A DNA stretch of 64,000 nt from Aquitalea magnusonii. GTDB lineage: Bacteria > Pseudomonadota > Gammaproteobacteria > Burkholderiales > Chromobacteriaceae. Below, one piece after another: positions 1 through 9,407 of the stretch; within the stretch, counting starts at the first letter, position 1, and the number at the start of each line of letters is the position of its first letter. A program made the position numbers and the translations under genes. The DNA lies in the NCBI RefSeq assembly GCF_002217795.2, contig NZ_AP018823.1, positions 2,604,001 through 2,668,000 of the forward strand. The letters run 5' to 3'. The notes beneath the pieces were generated by a model. That model worked only from the letters and a program-made list of their open reading frames with translations. It had not been told where the DNA came from and searched no databases.

Positions 1-363
1 ATGAATGCTGCCTTGCATCACCACCAGCGCATCGTCTTCACCGGTGCTGTTTTGCGCGGCTGCCAGGCGATCGGGATAGCGTTTGCCATCCTTGAACTTC
101 AGAATGTCCACCGGTTTGACTTCGGCACCGATTTCGCGGCGGCCTTCGTCATCCAGCAGCATGTCCAGCCGCTGACGGGCATTCAGCGGATGGTGATGAT
201 TACATTTCGGACAAACCTGCAGATTGCTCTCCAGGTCGGTGTAATACAGTACGGCTTCACATGCCGGGCACTTGCTCCACAGCCCCTCCGGTACCGCTGA
301 AGGCTTGTCAGCGCGGGAATCGCGCTTGATCTTCGGCGGCAGGAGCTTGTTCAACCAGCTCAT
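1..363 (-). CDS. accD: Acetyl-CoA carboxylase carboxyltransferase subunit beta, N-terminal part (cut by window edge)
   Basis: Beta subunit of the carboxyltransferase half of acetyl-CoA carboxylase, which makes malonyl-CoA for fatty-acid synthesis in the cytoplasm. Only the first 121 residues are present and the rest lies left of the window. The protein opens MSWLNKLLPPKIK and carries the family's N-terminal zinc ribbon, CPAC followed about 15 residues later by CPKC. The ATG is preceded by AAGGAG at good spacing. It follows trpA on the same strand, with two hairpins in the 83-bp gap, so it may have its own promoter. The truA-trpF-trpBA-accD order is a known proteobacterial arrangement. Confidence 0.95.
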   Translation of the reverse strand, partial: MSWLNKLLPPKIKRDSRADKPSAVPEGLWSKCPACEAVLYYTDLESNLQVCPKCNHHHPLNARQRLDMLLDDEGRREIGAEVKPVDILKFKDGKRYPDRLAAAQNSTGEDDALVVMQGSIH

Positions 364-382
364 GCTGACTCCTTGCTCAACA

Positions 383-407
383 CAACCCGGCCACACCAGC
401 CGGGTTG
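383..407 (-). other. Hairpin in the accD leader
   Basis: Perfect 9-bp inverted repeat CAACCCGGC / GCCGGGTTG around a 7-base loop. It is not followed by a T run on either strand, so it is not a convincing terminator. It lies just upstream of the accD ribosome-binding site, where it could affect mRNA stability or readthrough from trpA. Confidence 0.45.
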
Positions 408-412
408 TCAGT

Positions 413-437
413 AAAACGGGGTGATGTCACCCCGTTT
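413..437 (-). terminator. Terminator after trpA
   Basis: An 11-bp perfect stem (AAACGGGGTGA / TCACCCCGTTT) with a 2-base apex is followed on the minus strand by TTTT. It sits 10 bp after the trpA stop and separates trpFBA from accD at least partly. Confidence 0.75.
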
Positions 438-446
438 GCGTGTTCC

Positions 447-1235
447 TTAAAGAATGGCAGCTTTCAATTCCGCTACCAGACCGGTCAACCGCTCTTTGGC
501 GGTTTGTTCTGTCGCCGCCTCGATTTCCTGCACCAGTCGGCTCCCCACCACCACGGCATCAGCCGTCACGGAGATGGCCTTGGCTGTGGCGGCATCGCGA
601 ATGCCGAAGCCAACGCCGATGGGAACCTGAATATGTGCTCTAAGGGCGGCAATTTTACGCGCTACATCGTCAATGTCCAGATTTCCTGCACCGGTGACGC
701 CTTTGAGCGACACATAATAGACATAACCACGGGCGTGACGGGCGATTTCGCGCACCCGTGCCTCTGGCGTGGTAGGGGCAATCAGGAATACCGGGTCGAG
801 GTCTGCCGCGATCAGCGCGGCAGACAGATCCGCCGCTTCTTCCGGCGGGCAATCCACGGTCAGCACACCATCCACCCCTGCTTCACGCGCTGCTGTGGCA
901 AACGCCGCATAGCCCATGACGAATACCGGGTTGAGATAACCCATCAGTACGACTGGCGTGGTGGTGTTGGTTTTGCGGAATTCCGCCACCATGGCCAGCA
1001 CATCGCGCAGACCCACCTTGTGAACCAGTGCGCGTTCCGAAGCGCGCTGGATCACCGGGCCGTCGGCCATCGGGTCGGAAAACGGCACGCCCAGTTCGAT
1101 GATGTCGGCACCACCATCCACCAGACCGTGCATCAGCTCGACGGTGCGGGACGGATGCGGGTCGCCAGCGGTAATGAAGGGAATCAGCGCCTTCTTGCCC
1201 TGCAGGGCAGCAAAACATGCAGCAATACGTGACAT
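447..1235 (-). CDS. trpA: Tryptophan synthase alpha chain
   Basis: Splits indole-3-glycerol phosphate into indole and glyceraldehyde 3-phosphate, and passes indole to TrpB through the alpha2beta2 tunnel. The protein has 262 residues, a usual length. The TIM-barrel signature IPFITAGDP is near residues 18-25. The catalytic pair appears as [17 protein letters not shown], with Glu47 and Asp58 matching E. coli Glu49 and Asp60. The ATG has AAGGAAGG upstream. It lies 18 bp after trpB, the same unit, with a strong terminator behind it. Confidence 0.97.
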   Translation of the reverse strand: MSRIAACFAALQGKKALIPFITAGDPHPSRTVELMHGLVDGGADIIELGVPFSDPMADGPVIQRASERALVHKVGLRDVLAMVAEFRKTNTTTPVVLMGYLNPVFVMGYAAFATAAREAGVDGVLTVDCPPEEAADLSAALIAADLDPVFLIAPTTPEARVREIARHARGYVYYVSLKGVTGAGNLDIDDVARKIAALRAHIQVPIGVGFGIRDAATAKAISVTADAVVVGSRLVQEIEAATEQTAKERLTGLVAELKAAIL

Positions 1236-1253
1236 AAGCCTTCCTTCGCCTTG

Positions 1254-2456
1254 TTACAGCGTGATACCGGCCAGGCCGGCCACGGTATTGATGTCCTTGT
1301 CGCCACGGCCGGACAGGTTGACCAGAATCACCTTGTCCTTGCCCATGGTGGGTGCCACCTTGGCAGCCCAGGCCAGCGCGTGGCTGGACTCCAGCGCCGG
1401 GATGATGCCTTCCAGGTGACAGCAGTCATGGAAGGCAGCAAGGGCTTCCTTGTCGTCGATGGCAACGTATTCGGCGCGGCCAATGTCCTTGAGATAGCTG
1501 TGCTCAGGGCCAACGCCGGGATAATCCAGACCGGCCGATACCGAATGGGTCTCGACAACCTGACCGTTGGCATCCTGCATCAGATAGCTCTTGGCACCGT
1601 GCAGCACGCCTACGCCGGCACCGCCGGACAAGGGGGCGGCATGCATGCCGCTGTCAATGCCGTGACCTCCGGCTTCCACGCCCACCAGGCGCACGCCGTC
1701 CACATTGATGTAGGGATAGAACATGCCGATGGCGTTAGAACCGCCACCCACGCAGGCCACCACCACATCCGGCTGGCGGCCAGCCACTTCGGGCATTTGC
1801 TCCTTGGACTCTTCGCCAATCACCGACAGGAAGTCACGCACCATCATCGGGTAAGGATGCGGGCCGGCTGCCGTGCCCAGAATGTAGAAGGTGCTGTCGA
1901 CATTGGTCACCCAGTCGCGCATGGCTTCGTTCAATGCGTCCTTCAGGGTTTTGGAACCGGACTCCACCGGCACCACGGTGGCACCCAGCAGCTTCATGCG
2001 GAATACATTGGGCGACTGGCGCTTGATGTCCTCGGCACCCATGTAGACAAAGCATTCCATGCCATAACGTGCAGCCACGGTAGCGGTGGCCACGCCATGC
2101 TGGCCGGCACCGGTTTCGGCAATCACGCGCTTTTTGCCCATGCGGCGTGCCAGCAGGGCCTGACCGATGGCATTGCTGATCTTGTGCGCACCGGTGTGGT
2201 TGAGGTCTTCGCGCTTGAGGAAGATCTGCGCACCGCCCAGTTGTTCCGACCAGCGCTTGGCGTGGTAGATGGGGCTGGGACGACCCACGTAGTGTTTCAG
2301 CTCCTGGCGAAACTCTTCCCAGAAGGTGGGATCGGCCTTGACGCGCTCGTATTCGTTCTTGAGCTCGTCCAGTGCCGCCATCAAGGTTTCGGCAACATAG
2401 ACGCCACCATACGGGCCGAAATGGCCTTTTGCATCCGGAAGATCATACCGCTCCAT
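1254..2456 (-). CDS. trpB: Tryptophan synthase beta chain
   Basis: PLP enzyme that condenses indole with serine to make tryptophan. The PLP lysine is Lys92 in [10 protein letters not shown], and the glycine-rich phosphate loop [10 protein letters not shown] is present. The reading frame stays open 43 codons upstream, but the start [11 protein letters not shown] is chosen because AGGAG precedes it and it gives the usual length of 400 residues. This start lies inside the end of trpF (14-bp overlap), which suggests translational coupling. Confidence 0.96.
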   Translation of the reverse strand: MERYDLPDAKGHFGPYGGVYVAETLMAALDELKNEYERVKADPTFWEEFRQELKHYVGRPSPIYHAKRWSEQLGGAQIFLKREDLNHTGAHKISNAIGQALLARRMGKKRVIAETGAGQHGVATATVAARYGMECFVYMGAEDIKRQSPNVFRMKLLGATVVPVESGSKTLKDALNEAMRDWVTNVDSTFYILGTAAGPHPYPMMVRDFLSVIGEESKEQMPEVAGRQPDVVVACVGGGSNAIGMFYPYINVDGVRLVGVEAGGHGIDSGMHAAPLSGGAGVGVLHGAKSYLMQDANGQVVETHSVSAGLDYPGVGPEHSYLKDIGRAEYVAIDDKEALAAFHDCCHLEGIIPALESSHALAWAAKVAPTMGKDKVILVNLSGRGDKDINTVAGLAGITL

Positions 2457-3066
2457 GCCTTGCTCCTGATATGAACGCTGCCATTCTGGCAGCATCTTTG
2501 ATTCCCTTGGCTGCTTCCACTCCGCTGGAAACATCCACCGCCGCCGGCCGCACTGCGGCCACGGCTTGTCCGATATTGTTGTCATCCAGCCCGCCGGACA
2601 AAATCAACGGCAGGGGCAGGTTTTCCGGCAGCAAGGTCCAGTCAAACGTGGTACCGGTGCCACCATGTGCGCCTTCGACAAAGGCGTCGGTGAGTAGTCC
2701 GCGCGCATCCGGGTATTGGGCTGCCGCGGCGCTCAGGTCCAGGCCGGGCTTCACCCGTACGGCCTTGAGATAAGGCCGCCGGAAAGAACGGCAGAATTCC
2801 GCACTTTCTTCGCCATGAAACTGCAGCATGTCGATGCTGCAGGCAGCCAGCACCTCTTCCACCCAGTTGCGCTCCGGGTTGACGAACAGCGCCACCACGC
2901 TGACAAAGGGCGGCAAGGCGGCAATCACCGCCTGCGCCTGGGCGATGCTGACATTGCGCGGGCTTTTCGGGTAAAACACCAGGCCGATGGCATCGGCACC
3001 CAGGCGGGCAGCTTCGGCACCATCCTGCGGGCGGGTAATACCGCAAATCTTGATTCTGACTGTCAC
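2443..3066 (-). CDS. trpF: Phosphoribosylanthranilate isomerase
   Basis: Amadori rearrangement of phosphoribosylanthranilate to CdRP in tryptophan synthesis. The protein has 207 residues from a GTG start that reads (M)[11 protein letters not shown]; the general-base cysteine is residue 8, and the catalytic Asp is in LLTDAF. The longer open frame has no ribosome site, whereas GGAG precedes this GTG. The GTG begins one base after the truA stop, and the gene overlaps trpB, so truA, trpF, trpB and trpA look like one tightly coupled unit. Confidence 0.95.
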   Translation of the reverse strand: MTVRIKICGITRPQDGAEAARLGADAIGLVFYPKSPRNVSIAQAQAVIAALPPFVSVVALFVNPERNWVEEVLAACSIDMLQFHGEESAEFCRSFRRPYLKAVRVKPGLDLSAAAAQYPDARGLLTDAFVEGAHGGTGTTFDWTLLPENLPLPLILSGGLDDNNIGQAVAAVRPAAVDVSSGVEAAKGIKDAARMAAFISGARHGAV

Positions 3067-3067
3067 T

Positions 3068-3856
3068 TCATCTCCACAAAGCCAGGCGCGCCGGTTCAGC
3101 CTGCGTCGGCAGGGCAAACTGCGCGGGATAGCCCACCCCGGTCAGATACAGGCCGTCCGGCATGAAGGTGGGCGGCGCCCGGGTCCTGTCCCGTGCCGCC
3201 AGCAAGGCTTGCAGGCCGGCTTCATCCAGGCTGCCTTTGCCGACATACAGCAGCGCGCCGACGATATTGCGCACCATGTGGTGCAGGAAGGCATCGGCCA
3301 TCAGGTCAAAGCGGATCAAGCCGCCCTGTTCGCTGATATCCAGCTGCTGCAAGTGCTTGAGCGGGCTCTTGGCCTGGCATTCGGCCGCCCGGAAGCTGGA
3401 AAAATCATGCTGTCCCAGCAAGCACCGTGCAGCACGGCGCATGGCATCCACATCCAGTTGCTGGTGATACCAGCCTACCTTGCCAGCCAGCAGACAGGGG
3501 CGTACCGGATGGGTCAGCAGGAAATAACTGTAGGAGCGCGAAAAAGCGGAGAAGCGCGCATGGAAGTCGTCTGACACCTCACGCGCCCACACCACCGCAA
3601 CTTCGTGCGGCAGCAGCGCATTCACGCCACGCACCCATGCCGTCAGCGGACGTACCGTCCGCGTATCGAAATGCACCACCTGCATGGCGGCATGCACACC
3701 GGCATCGGTACGGCCAGCGGCCAGCGTTGTAATTTCATGACCGGCAATCCGGCTGATGGCCTGGTTCAGTTTGTCCTGAACGGTATTGCCATGCGGCTGA
3801 GTCTGCCAACCGGAGAATGCCCGACCGTCATACTCGATGCCGAGCGCTATTCTCAT
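3068..3856 (-). CDS. truA: tRNA pseudouridine(38-40) synthase
   Basis: Converts U38-U40 of many tRNA anticodon arms to pseudouridine. From [11 protein letters not shown] the protein is 262 residues, typical of TruA. The catalytic aspartate is Asp51 in [11 protein letters not shown]. Other family signatures are the [11 protein letters not shown] segment and the MVRNIVG motif near residues 200-206. The frame is open 24 codons further upstream, but that extension (Cys-rich, no homology) is unlikely. The position between fimV and trpF matches gammaproteobacterial neighbourhoods. Confidence 0.95.
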   Translation of the reverse strand: MRIALGIEYDGRAFSGWQTQPHGNTVQDKLNQAISRIAGHEITTLAAGRTDAGVHAAMQVVHFDTRTVRPLTAWVRGVNALLPHEVAVVWAREVSDDFHARFSAFSRSYSYFLLTHPVRPCLLAGKVGWYHQQLDVDAMRRAARCLLGQHDFSSFRAAECQAKSPLKHLQQLDISEQGGLIRFDLMADAFLHHMVRNIVGALLYVGKGSLDEAGLQALLAARDRTRAPPTFMPDGLYLTGVGYPAQFALPTQAEPARLALWR

Positions 3857-4005
3857 GCCCACACCTTGCTTGCAAAACTTCCCGCAGCCAGCGCAGATGC
3901 CACTGACAGCGGGGCGATAAAGCATCAACTCTACCCTATCCTGCGGGGTTTACGCCATGTTGACATGCAAGAAGCCCGGTGTGGCGAGTTGCTGGCCGAG
4001 CCATG

Positions 4006-4032
4006 AAAAACGGGGATGCGGCTGCATCCCCG
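4006..4032 (-). terminator. Terminator after the first fimV-like gene
   Basis: Perfect 9-bp stem CGGGGATGC / GCATCCCCG with a 4-base loop, followed on the minus strand by TTTTT. It lies 23 bp past the fimV-like stop, so truA downstream probably needs its own promoter or readthrough. Confidence 0.85.
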
Positions 4033-4054
4033 TGTTGATACCCTGCGCCAACAG

Positions 4055-6754
4055 CTAGGCGGTCTGCCCTGCTTCCTTCATCAGCGCTTCGGCGGTTTCC
4101 TTGTCACCCATTTCCAGATACAGCTTGGCCAGCTCCATCTTGTCATTGGCTTCGGACTGCGCGCTTGGTGCCGGTGCGGCAGCTTCAGGCTGGCCGGCGG
4201 GTGGTTCCAGCTTGACCGACTCGGGCAGCTCGGACAGGAAATCCATGTCCAGCATCGGTTCCGGGGCCTGGTTCACCACGCTTTCTAGCTCCTGCTCCCC
4301 CAGCGAGGCAAAGGCATCCAGTCCGCTCAGCGCGGGATTCTCATCACTTGCCGGCGGCAGCGCTGCCGGGCCTGCTGTCGGCTTTTCGATGAAGTCCATC
4401 GCCAGTGGCTGTTCCGGTGCAGGCTCCAGCGCGCCAAGTTCGGCAGCCAGATCTAGTGGCACGCTGGCCGCATCGGCAGGAGCAGGCGTCGCAGCCGCAT
4501 CAGCCACCGCCTCTTCCGCGGCGGTCTGTACCCTGACCGGCTGCAGATCCAGCGGTGAGGCCGCGGCAACCGGCTGTGCATCGAACAGCGGGTGTTCCGG
4601 TGCCAGCGTGTGGCCCAGTTCACATACGCGCATCCACAAGGTGCTGTCCTTGCCGAAAATACCGCGCGCGGTTGTGGCTTCGGCCACAAAGCCCTCTTTG
4701 TCCGACTGCATGGCCAGCACTTCCAGCAGCTTGTAACGCAGGTCCTGGCGCATTGGTTCGCGCACCAGACCTTCACGCAGTATCTCCAGAGCCTGGTCGG
4801 TGCGGCCATATGCCAGATACACCTCGGCTTCGGCAATCAGGTCCACCGAGGCAAGGTCGATTCCCTCGCCACGCTTGATACCGCTCATCAGGGTGGTGAG
4901 TGGCCCCATGGTCAGCAAGGAGGCATTGTCTGCCACCGGTTTCACCTCGGGCTGGCTATCGGGTGTGGCAATCTTGCGCTGGCGTCTGCGCTGCGCCAAC
5001 AGCAAAGCCGACAGCGCTGCCACGGCAGCACCGCCAGCAATCATGGTGGTATTGCCGCGCAGGCTGGCCAGCACATCATCCACCAGGAAGTCCGTTGCCG
5101 CTGCAGGCTCAGGCGCTTTGGCCGCCAGCGGTTTGGGCGCTGATGCGGGGGCAGCCTTGGGCGCGGCAATGGCTGGCGCCGAAGCCGTCACCGGGGCAAG
5201 GGCCGGTGCCGAAGCAGCCATGGCGCGACTGGCCTGGACGGTAGGCGTTGCCGTTACCGCAGCGACGGGCTGGCTGGCAGCGGCCTTGTTCTGACTGGCG
5301 ATGGCGGCGGCACTGGCTTCTGCTGCCTTGGCCAGCTGCAGGTTGCGGATTTTCTGTTCCAGTTCCAGGGTTTTCTGCTGCGCCTGCTGCAAAGCCTGAT
5401 CCTGGCGCTGCAGAATGTTCTTCAGCCTATCTTCCCTGACATTGTCAGCAGCACTGCCTGGCGTGACAGCCTTGACGGCTGCAAGCTGTGGTGCGGAAGC
5501 CTGCGGCTTGCTGGCCGATGCGGCAAGCTTGGCTTGCTCACCGGCGGGCTTGACCATGGGTTTGAGTGTCACGGCCTCCGGAGCGGCAACTGCCGGTGTG
5601 GATGGCGCTTCCGGCTTGGCTGAAGCGGACGGCGGCTGTGGCGCTTGGGCTGGCCTGGCATGTGTCGCAGGGGTGCCGGCGCTGCTCATGTGCCACTCGG
5701 CCGGGTACTTCAGCGCGGTACCGGCGCGCAGACGATTGACATCTCCGCCGATAAAGGCATCCGGATTGTTGCGGTACAAGCGTCTGGCGGTTTCTGCCTG
5801 GTTGCCACCACCTTTCATGCGGGCGGCAATCAGCGACAGGGTATCACCATGCAATACCCGGTATACCTTCAGTGCTTGCACCTTGCCGCCGCCATGTGCC
5901 GCACCATGCGCCGCGGCACTGTCGACAGCATGCTCTTCAACGGTATAGCCATTGGGGTCCAGCAACAGGGTGTAGCGCTTTTGCGCATGCACATTGGCAG
6001 CGCCAACATCCAGCCGGAAGGCGAGCAAGGGCTCGGTCAATACGCGCGTACTTTTCAGCAGCAGCATGGACTTGCCGGCAGCCGAGCGCGTAAGCTGATG
6101 CGACATGGAAGCCACCAATTGCAGCTGCTCGGCACTGGGCGCGCCCTGCAGGCTGTCGGCGGACAGTGCCACATGAATATTGTCTGTCTGCTTTACTGCG
6201 GTGCCAAACAGCTCCAGTTCGGCCACCAGCGGCTCACCCAGCTTAGACTTGACCTTCAGCTCCCCCAGACCCAGGCTGCTGAGCCTTGGCATCTGGTCTG
6301 GCGACACGGCAGTTTTCTTCACCGTATCGTCGTGAACCGGTGGCTTGTCCTTGCGCGGCGGGCCATCCCTCAGATAGTCCACCTCGAACTCGCGCACCAG
6401 CCGTCCGGCCGGCCAGCTCATTTCCACGGCAAAGCGCAGCAGCGACTCATCAAAACGGCTGGGTCCCCTGACCAGAATTTTCTGGATGCTGCCGTCCGGT
6501 TTACGGATGGCGGAGAACTTCAATACCGATGCAGACGGACTGTAGGTGGAAACCAGCGGGTATTTGTTGCGATCAGCCAGGCCAACCAGCACATTCCCTT
6601 GCGGATCTTCATCCACTACGGGAATTTCCGCCTCGAACGGCTGGCCTTCCGAGGACAGGACATGAATAGGCCCCAAGCCTGCCAGTGCCGATCCTGCAGA
6701 GCCCATGCCGGCCAGCAGGATGGCCAGCAAGGTCATGCGATGTCTTGAAGCCAT
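4055..6754 (-). CDS. fimV: FimV/HubP-family polar hub protein, copy A
   Basis: Inner-membrane peptidoglycan-binding scaffold of the FimV/HubP family, which organises cell poles, type IV pili and related machinery. The 899-residue protein starts MASRHRMTLL, with AGGGAAG upstream. It has a signal peptide ending ALA at about residue 26, the N-terminal FimV domain starting GLGPIHVLS, and a LysM-like segment (YRVLHGDTLSLIA) near residues 293-350. A coiled coil follows near 438-478, then an Ala/Pro-rich linker, a transmembrane helix near 570-593 followed by RRRQRK, an acidic cytoplasmic region, and the C-terminal FimV motif KMELAKLYLEMGDKETAEALM. It lies 159 bp after a second, shorter FimV-like gene. 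Which copy is the functional hub cannot be told from sequence. Confidence 0.9.
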   Translation of the reverse strand: MASRHRMTLLAILLAGMGSAGSALAGLGPIHVLSSEGQPFEAEIPVVDEDPQGNVLVGLADRNKYPLVSTYSPSASVLKFSAIRKPDGSIQKILVRGPSRFDESLLRFAVEMSWPAGRLVREFEVDYLRDGPPRKDKPPVHDDTVKKTAVSPDQMPRLSSLGLGELKVKSKLGEPLVAELELFGTAVKQTDNIHVALSADSLQGAPSAEQLQLVASMSHQLTRSAAGKSMLLLKSTRVLTEPLLAFRLDVGAANVHAQKRYTLLLDPNGYTVEEHAVDSAAAHGAAHGGGKVQALKVYRVLHGDTLSLIAARMKGGGNQAETARRLYRNNPDAFIGGDVNRLRAGTALKYPAEWHMSSAGTPATHARPAQAPQPPSASAKPEAPSTPAVAAPEAVTLKPMVKPAGEQAKLAASASKPQASAPQLAAVKAVTPGSAADNVREDRLKNILQRQDQALQQAQQKTLELEQKIRNLQLAKAAEASAAAIASQNKAAASQPVAAVTATPTVQASRAMAASAPALAPVTASAPAIAAPKAAPASAPKPLAAKAPEPAAATDFLVDDVLASLRGNTTMIAGGAAVAALSALLLAQRRRQRKIATPDSQPEVKPVADNASLLTMGPLTTLMSGIKRGEGIDLASVDLIAEAEVYLAYGRTDQALEILREGLVREPMRQDLRYKLLEVLAMQSDKEGFVAEATTARGIFGKDSTLWMRVCELGHTLAPEHPLFDAQPVAAASPLDLQPVRVQTAAEEAVADAAATPAPADAASVPLDLAAELGALEPAPEQPLAMDFIEKPTAGPAALPPASDENPALSGLDAFASLGEQELESVVNQAPEPMLDMDFLSELPESVKLEPPAGQPEAAAPAPSAQSEANDKMELAKLYLEMGDKETAEALMKEAGQTA

Positions 6755-6913
6755 GGTACGGACTTCCCTGATTCCTGCTTTGGCAGGTTTTATTGCTAAT
6801 GAACTACCCGGCTTAAACGTGTGCCATGAAAAATAAAACCGGCAAAATTGGCGCGGCAGTGCTTGCACACTGCCCGTCTCACAAGCTAAGCCTGATCGGC
6901 AAGCCGGACTGCC

Positions 6914-9253
6914 TTAGTTGCTGATCTTGGCAAGCAATGCCTGGGCTTCTTCCTTCAAGCTGCCTTGCGCTTCACCCACCAGATCCTGCAATACTTCACG
7001 CGCACCGTCGCGGTCTCCCATATCGAGATAAACCTTGGCCAGATCCAGCTTGGTGGACAGAGGGTCATCCAGCAGGGTCATGCCCTCGGCAGCAGGCGCT
7101 GACTCAGGCTGGGCTGCGGCAGGCGTTGCTGTCGGGGTGGCAGCCACCATGTCTTCGTACAAGGATTCAAAACCGTCGCTGGCCGGCGGGGTGGATGGCA
7201 GTTCCAGAGTACCCACCGCCGGTTCTTCGGTTTTGGCCGGCTCGCTATCCGCCGTCAGCCCGTCCAGATTGAAATCGAAGTCCAGCAGATTGGTGTCGGC
7301 CACCGGCTCTGCCGCCGGTTTTTCCGGTTCGGGGGCTGCGGGGGCAAGGGCGGAGAGTTCGGCATCCAGGTCAAAATCCATCAGATTGGACTCGGCCACG
7401 GGAGCCGGAGCGGCCACCTCTTCTTCGGCAAACAAGGCTGCACGCAAGGGATCATCGGCCGGTGCCGATGCAGCAACTTCAACAGGTTTGGCCAGCTCGG
7501 GCTCGGCGATGGTCTCGCCAAACAGCTCCTGATCCAGATCGATGACGCCAGCAGCCGCAGGGGCCGCACTTTCCACCGCGGCCTCATCCTCGGCCAGTTG
7601 ATACAGCGCATTGGCCGGATCAATCGCCAGGCCCATGGCCGCCACCTTGGCCCAGGCCTGACCCTTGCCGTCGGTGCTGGCATGAAATTCACGCGCCAGC
7701 TTCTCGAAGCTGGCGGCATCCGGTCTGGCGGCATACAGTTCCAGCAATTTCTGGCGGACTTCCTGACGCGAGGGATCCTTGGCCAGGGCATCCTTGAGGA
7801 TTTCCTCGGCCTGGGCATCACGGCCATAGGCCATGTACACCTCAGCCTCGGCTACCGGATCGACTTCAGCCGCGTCAATCGCCCCTGAGGACTGCGTGAA
7901 GTTGGTCATGAAGGAGTGGCCACCGCTGACGGAGCTTGGGCCGCTGCCAACCGCATTGCGCCCCAGCACAGCATTATTGGCCTGGGCGGACAGTTGCAGT
8001 GAAGAACCTGCAGCGGCCTTGCGGCGACGGGAAATCAATACCAGCAGCGCCCCAAGCAGACCCACCCCGGCCACACCACCACCGATCAGTGGCAGATTGT
8101 CGAGCAAGCCATCCAGCCAGGAACGCTCCGGCGGCGCAGGAGGAGCTGCCACCGGCTTGGGCGCAACCACCGGTTTGGGTGCCGGCACCGCTGCAACGGG
8201 GGCGCTCGCTTCGACAATGGGCTCAACCGCCGGCATGGAGGCTGCCGGTACCACGGCCTGTGGCTGCGATGCCTGCGGCTTGCCACTTTGCATGGCCTTG
8301 AGTTGCTGTTCCAGCGCGGCAATGCGCGCCTCGGCATCCTTCAGTGACTGTTCGCGCGCGCTAACCTGCTGTTCCAGCGCGGAAAGCTTGGCATCCGGTG
8401 CTGCGCCAGCGGCATCAGGCGGAACCAGTTTCAGGACATCAGTCCCCTTGGCAGCAGGCTGCGGTTTGACCGCCGGTGCCACCGGTGCCGTAGCTGGTGC
8501 CGTCGGTGCCGTGCCATCCGGATGCAAAATGGTATTGACCTGTTCAGCCGACAGGGCTTTTACCTTGCCGGCTGCCGGCACTTTCAAGGTAACGCCGGCT
8601 TTGAGCTTGTTGGGATTACCATCGCTAAAGGCATGCGGATTGTTCTGCACCAACGCCGCCATGGTCTGCTCCAGCGATGCGCCGGCGGGCTTCACCCTGG
8701 CGGCCATGCCACGCAAGGTAGAGCCGGAACGGGTTTGCACCACGCCGGGGACGATGGCGCGCGCAGGCTTGGCCGGCTTGGCCGCGTAGCGGCTGGACAG
8801 ATTGTCCTCGGCATATTGCGGCATGTCCTGCACGATGGATTTGGCTTGTGGCGCGTTGTAGCTGGCCGGATCCAGCAGCACTGTGTACTCACGCACCGAG
8901 CGGCCGGAACTGGTTTTCGCCTCTACCACGAAACGCAGGTAGGGCTCATTGATGGGGACGGAAGAGCTGACTTTGATTACCGCGCCGCGTGCAGACGGGG
9001 CGACATGGAAGCGCAGTGCCGACATGCTGCTGCTGTAGTCGACATTCAGATCGCGGAAGGTATCCGGGCTGGCCAGCCCGATACGGGCAGTTTCCAGCTC
9101 ACTCGAGCGAACCCCGGTCAACTCGATATCTGCGTGAAAGGTCTCCCCCAGGAAGGATCGCACATTGATCCTGCCAAGACCGGCCCATACATTTGCCGAG
9201 CAAACCATGGCGACCGCCAGCACGCTCAGCTTGAATTTTGCCTGATTATTCAC
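6914..9253 (-). CDS. FimV/HubP-family polar hub protein, copy B
   Basis: Second FimV-like protein, 779 residues, with the same architecture as its neighbour. It has a signal peptide ending VWA, then GLGRINVRSFLGETF, a LysM-like segment near 166-228, a coiled coil near 288-320, and a transmembrane helix LIGGGVAGVGLLGALLVLI near 386-410. An acidic cytoplasmic tail ends in LDLAKVYLDMGDRDGAREVL. The start is taken as GTG (protein begins VNNQAKFKLS) because GGAAGG lies 7 bases before it; an upstream in-frame GTG has no ribosome site. The N-terminal domain differs clearly from copy A while the C-terminal motif is close, so the duplication is probably old. Confidence 0.88.
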   Translation of the reverse strand: MNNQAKFKLSVLAVAMVCSANVWAGLGRINVRSFLGETFHADIELTGVRSSELETARIGLASPDTFRDLNVDYSSSMSALRFHVAPSARGAVIKVSSSVPINEPYLRFVVEAKTSSGRSVREYTVLLDPASYNAPQAKSIVQDMPQYAEDNLSSRYAAKPAKPARAIVPGVVQTRSGSTLRGMAARVKPAGASLEQTMAALVQNNPHAFSDGNPNKLKAGVTLKVPAAGKVKALSAEQVNTILHPDGTAPTAPATAPVAPAVKPQPAAKGTDVLKLVPPDAAGAAPDAKLSALEQQVSAREQSLKDAEARIAALEQQLKAMQSGKPQASQPQAVVPAASMPAVEPIVEASAPVAAVPAPKPVVAPKPVAAPPAPPERSWLDGLLDNLPLIGGGVAGVGLLGALLVLISRRRKAAAGSSLQLSAQANNAVLGRNAVGSGPSSVSGGHSFMTNFTQSSGAIDAAEVDPVAEAEVYMAYGRDAQAEEILKDALAKDPSRQEVRQKLLELYAARPDAASFEKLAREFHASTDGKGQAWAKVAAMGLAIDPANALYQLAEDEAAVESAAPAAAGVIDLDQELFGETIAEPELAKPVEVAASAPADDPLRAALFAEEEVAAPAPVAESNLMDFDLDAELSALAPAAPEPEKPAAEPVADTNLLDFDFNLDGLTADSEPAKTEEPAVGTLELPSTPPASDGFESLYEDMVAATPTATPAAAQPESAPAAEGMTLLDDPLSTKLDLAKVYLDMGDRDGAREVLQDLVGEAQGSLKEEAQALLAKISN

Positions 9254-9375
9254 AAGTCTACCTTCCGGCACTCATTTGTCTTGATTTTATTTCGCCCGTT
9301 CTACCCGCACGGACACACAACTGGCAACTAGTGCCATATTAGGCCCTAGCCAAGCTTTTAGCTAGATAACATAAC

Positions 9376-9399
9376 AATAAAACCCCGGCTACGCCGGGG
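9376..9399 (-). terminator. Terminator after usg
   Basis: A 7-bp GC stem CCCCGGC / GCCGGGG with a 3-base loop is followed on the minus strand by TTTTATTGTT. It lies 9 bp after the usg stop and isolates usg/asd from the fimV genes. Confidence 0.82.
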
Positions 9400-9407
9400 C
9401 TTTACAT

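Noticed and set aside
405..1232. Long plus-strand frame of 275 codons over trpA
   Set aside because: It lies wholly opposite trpA, has no family features and is His/Arg-rich as expected for antisense of a GC-rich gene.
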